A DNA stretch of 64,000 nucleotides, taken from positions 1 to 64,000 of the forward strand of contig MU626351.1 of assembly GCA_025603075.1 (NCBI GenBank), written 5' to 3'. Below the pieces are notes generated by a model that worked only from the letters and a program-made list of their open reading frames with translations, had not been told where the DNA came from and made no database searches. The DNA comes from Neoconidiobolus thromboides FSU 785 (lineage: Eukaryota > Entomophthoromycota > Entomophthoromycetes > Entomophthorales > Neoconidiobolaceae). Below are positions 60,084-64,000 of the stretch, piece after piece; the first letter of the stretch is position 1; each line of letters opens with the position of its first letter. The translations under genes were made by a program, and so were the position numbers.

Positions 60084-61782
60084 ATGTCTTATTCGAAAGA
60101 GCATCAAACCTCGCAATCAGGTTTCCAATACAATGGACACAACTTCAATAATCCTGTCCAATACAATCATCTTATGGCACATAATACCTTTAATTCTTTT
60201 GATAATAGACAAACAGCTTATATCAAAGGTGAGAATTCAATGTATCCTCCTCATCAAGGTCAGAATATGATTAATGCTAGTACCAACTTATCCCAGCAAC
60301 GTCAAGAGTTACCTATGAGTATGTCAGAACAGAACAATGAGTTTAATATGCCCAGATATATTCCGCATAGCTTCCATAACCAGCAAATGATGGACCAAAC
60401 ACATCCACAGACCCCTGCTCCCCCCACCACTTTTCATACTTTACCATCTCATCAAAATACCCAGATTCAATATCGCGAGGCAGCGGAAGCAAAATATACC
60501 TCAGCTGGTGCCGGCTCGCCAGATAATTCGATGCACTATGCTTCGTAAGATCAATGTTTATTATTACTCTATGTAACTAAATAAATCATTCTAGGAGTTT
60601 ACGTTTTCAAGTCATCTTGGAAGCTCAAACAGCTGCTGCTCAAAAATCTGAGGATGCACCTTTAACCTACCTCAACAAAGGTAAACTAAACTAAACTAAA
60701 CTATTTTTACGAAAAAAAATATTAACAAAAGTTTTTTAGGTCAATATTACCCAATCAATTTTTATGATCGTGAAAAATACGATGGGGAAATTACATCCAC
60801 CATCGTCATCATGTTTTACGATGAGGCTCATCGTCGTATGGCTGGAACTTATTGGGGATTTTGGCTTAGCCAGCAGCCATCTCCGCGTGGCGCCAGAGCA
60901 TTGATCATGGATAAAGGTGGTTCAAATGGTGCTTATGATACTAATCTAAAGCATTTTGACAGAGTTACCTTTACTTGGAATGGCCAGAAGGGAGCTAGAA
61001 TTTTGTTAAGATTCAACTGCTTATCAACTGACTTTTCACGTATTAAAGGTGTTAAAGGAATCCCTATGAAAGTACATGTCACTCATAGATTTAGTCAAAA
61101 AGGGGCTGTTATTGAAAGGTCATTTGCAAAAATTAAACTGTTTAGAGATAAAGGTGCTGAGAGAAAAAATAAGGATGATCAAAGACATCTTGAAAAAATT
61201 TGGGAAAAAATGAAAGGTAAAAGTATGGAAGATAATCCATTTATTGCTATGTACTCTCCAGTCAGCCAAGTTACTGAGTTTCGTGAGTGCCTTTATACTA
61301 ACGAAGTTGGAGAATCCGAAAAAGAATATACATTTCCACCAACTGAAGAAGAGATTGAAGCTCAATCTCAACTGCAAATTGGCCAAATGCTCGAAAATGG
61401 TATGATTAAAGAACGTCGTTTTGACACACTAGCTGGGACCGAAATACCTGATTTGATTGATGTTGATCCAACATATATCCCACATCTTCGTAAACCAAAG
61501 CCGTTATTGTGTATTTTTGTAAAACTTTTAAATGAAAGTGTTTATCGTGCAATTTACTTGGAAAGATTGAATGTACAGGAGTTGATAGACAAACTTGCAG
61601 CTAAATTACAGCTACAACCTTCAGCAATTACTGGAATTGCTAGACTTACCCAAAAAGGTATCAGAATTCACGTTGATGATTCCATGGTAGCTCAAATGAC
61701 AGATGAAATGGACATGGTCGTTGAATGCTCCTTCACTCCAGATTCTGGGAGTGCCAAAATGACTTTAATATTAAATTATTGA
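60084..61782 (+). CDS. Grainyhead/CP2-family transcription factor
   Basis: Sequence-specific nuclear factor. Grainyhead proteins control epithelial barrier genes in animals and cell-wall or conidial-separation genes in Neurospora. Three exons, 60084-60544, 60595-60680 and 60740-61782, giving 529 residues. The first 150 residues are a disordered Gln/Asn/His-rich N-terminus. The CP2 DNA-binding domain starts near residue 155 (LRFQVILEAQTAAA, then LTYLNKGQYYPINF). It contains FDRVTFTWNGQKGARILLRF and the KGVKGIPMKVHV strand typical of the family. The last 90 residues (LLCIFVKLLNESVYRAIYLE onward) form the ubiquitin-like dimerisation region. The second intron carries an AAACT tandem run. The start at 60084 gives a clean frame, with A at -3. 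Confidence 0.9.
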
Positions 61783-64000
61783 CTCAAAGGCTTCTAAAGT
61801 TCATTTAAATACCTTAATGTATCTCAAACAAAATTGAAGCTTTTTCTTTTAGAAAAGTTTTGCTTAAAATTTTTATTGGTATTTTGCTCACATTTCCCAA
61901 TCAAAACTTATTTAATATCTTTTACCCTACCAGTGGAATTTCAAATAAAATATTGCTCTTTTAAATATGTATTAATTTGACATTTATACACTATATTAAT
62001 TTATTATACTCGTTTTAGTCATTTTAAAGAAGCTTTCTTTTTTTATTTGTAGGACTTTAGATTAACTGACACAACTGTAGCTTTAGCTTTTAAATAATGC
62101 CTTTTTGTACATAGTTTAGAAACAAGACAAGTATGATCTCTTATAATGTATGAAATTACTAGATTATGTTTGTAAATATTTTTAATATATTATAGTTTAA
62201 TATGATCTATTGTTATTTAAGCAGGCTTATCAAATATAAAATATTTTAATATAAGTTGTGTGATAGTAGGAATTTAACGATGATGTGTTATTTTTCTAAA
62301 GTTGCTATTTTTAAATATTTTATTTTCAGTTTTTTGATAGTTTTCTTATGATGTAAAATCATGTTAAAAAATACCTGCTTTGTCCTATGTGGTTGAGATT
62401 ACAAATAGCTAAATGAATTCATCTAATCTTTAGAATTTTAGATGATTACAACTATTATATACTATGTTGTATCATAAATAATTGAATTTTTGATTATAAA
62501 TATAACCTTAAACTTAAAAGCCCGTTCTTATAAAAAGTAGACAGTTTTAATTTTACAGTTTTAATTTTATAGTTCTAATTTTATAGTTTTAATATTTAAA
62601 AAGCAACAAGTTCGTAGGATAGTTTTTTCAGTTTATTTAAAACTAGAAGTGGAAAAAGCATAAACCCAAGTATACATTAAATACAATTGAAACAATTCTA
62701 TAAACATGAAAAAATAAAAGCGTCTTTAAAAATGGTAATAAATTGAGCTTGGAGATTTGACCCGGATGGTATAAAATTGTGATTAAAGAAGATGCACTGG
62801 TTAAATAAAACTATTACAGCTCTTTTTCGACCATTTGGACTATTTATTTAAGAATTTTCTTTTTGTTGAACTCAGTTAAAATATAAGAATCGAAATGTAA
62901 AAAAATTGCTATATAAATAATTTAACTATAAAAACGCTGCTAACAAAGTTGCAAAAGAACTGGAATAATAGGAATTTCAAAAAGGTTCTTGAAATTGTTT
63001 TAAGCCAATAAATTCCATAGTTTCGGCTTCTGCCTTTTTTTAGCCAAAAAACATATGGCGCTAATGTTTATGCTACTCTATCCCTGAAAATTTTCAACAA
63101 TGAATAAACCAGATACAGTAACAAAGATACTACCCGAAAGTTGCTAAAAATAGAAAATCGAGTTAGCTATAAAAGCAATTGATAATATATTCAAGTACCA
63201 ACCATTAACATTACTTTATGTAGATTTTATGTATCATTTACTGTAACCTAAAATTATCACTATTTGAAACTGGAATTTATTTATAGTTTGTTAAATAAAA
63301 AGAAGTAACTAAGGATTATTCAAGCTTTACTATTTTTTTAAAAAATCTTGAAAGGATAGACCAGCTCACAGCCAGTTATCTTTTATTGTTTTGAATTTGT
63401 AACAGATTTTTTTAGCCTGAACTTAAGGATCACAGCTTTCTTATATTCTTAAATTCATATTAAATAGTTTAACTACGAACTGAAAACAACAAAAGGCATA
63501 AACTACAGGCAATTTTATAAACCCTCAGACATTTTAATAATATTGAAAGTATTTGTTAAATTTATATCATATGAATCGTTTTAAGGAAGCTTACTATATT
63601 TTAAATTAACAAATATGAATACATTCAATTTTATAAAAAATGAAATAAAAAAGTTCATGAACTAATATAAATTAACAATCGATTTTTTATGTTTAAAAGC
63701 TATATATGAAACAATATTTATCTTATCAAGTTTTAAAAATATTTCAAAAGTTAATATTTAAAATAATATTTATGCAGGCTACTCTTATCAATTGAAGTAC
63801 TTAAATTGAGATAAATTATAAAAAAACTTATAAAGTAATGCTTAAATCAGCTTTTTTTCTACATTTTATTATATTTTTTGAAAATGCCATAAAATGTTTA
63901 AACAAGATATATTTAAAAAAACGAAAAAATTTTAAGAATCAATCGAGAATACTTTAAACACTTATTTATTTTACGATTGCTTTTTATGATACACTTATCC
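61783..64000. other. Gene-free right end of the window
   Basis: About 2.2 kb of AT-rich DNA with a short tandem repeat at 62541-62596. No gene, RNA or mobile element recognised. Confidence 0.5.
62541..62596 (+). repeat. 14-bp tandem repeat, four copies
   Basis: Unit A-C/T-AGTTTTAATTTT repeated four times in register with three substitutions. A small minisatellite; no function is implied. Confidence 0.8.

Noticed and set aside
60007-60270. 87-codon frame starting upstream of the Grainyhead start
   Set aside because: It overlaps the true first exon in another frame and has no protein-like features.
1-64000. CRISPR arrays, bacterial operons or ribosome-binding sites
   Set aside because: The intron-containing genes show a eukaryotic nuclear genome, and no regularly spaced direct repeats were seen.

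Overview
The window looks like nuclear DNA of an AT-rich, early-diverging filamentous fungus. The evidence is dense short GT-AG introns (40-98 bp in the models below, about 85 in all), fungal-type genes (ATG15, PDAT/LRO1, ILV3, a Snt1-like co-repressor, a Grainyhead-like factor), and standard stop codon use with TAA, TAG and TGA all ending intact genes. Decaying F-box/leucine-rich-repeat genes and very low GC would fit an entomophthoralean such as Conidiobolus. That is a guess; I see no marker that fixes the species.

Layout. 1-2 kb: remains of an LTR-like repeat, a small inverted-repeat element and a broken F-box/LRR gene. 2.5-23.3 kb: a compact housekeeping block with LRO1 (+), OST3/6 (-), SEC5 (-), SNT1-like (-), ATG15 (+), an ATG15 pseudogene, ILV3 (+) and a TMEM70-family gene (-). 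23.5 kb: tRNA-Glu(UUC). 23.8-27.0 kb: POP1 (+). 27.0-41.4 kb: a repeat-rich accessory stretch with nested elements, a transposase relic, a single-exon RhoGAP gene and a broken Old Yellow Enzyme gene. 41.4-49.8 kb: a second compact block with isovaleryl-CoA dehydrogenase (+), a small KPWE/PEX39-like gene (-), maleylacetoacetate isomerase (+), an Opy2-like membrane protein (+), UBR7 (+) and a degenerate NodB-domain protein (+). 51.6-52.2 kb: a serine/cysteine-rich cell-surface protein (-). 53.6-60.0 kb: a second broken F-box/LRR gene and a gene desert. 60.1-61.8 kb: a Grainyhead/CP2 transcription factor (+), then 2.2 kb with nothing recognisable.

The multi-exon models were built by hand from splice sites, and every intact one sums to a whole number of codons. 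Several products share secretory and lipid-vacuole themes (OST3/6, SEC5, LRO1, ATG15), but the order looks like ordinary eukaryotic synteny, not a functional cluster. IVD and MAAI are both amino-acid catabolic enzymes and flank a likely peroxisomal-import gene.

The most distinctive content is mobile. A family of about 100-bp quasi-palindromic elements (about 20 copies) is bounded by GGGG...CCCC and often flanked by 4-bp target duplications. A second 464-bp repeat has TGTGAAAT...ATTTCACA ends; one copy has inserted into a member of the first family and left a 5-bp duplication.
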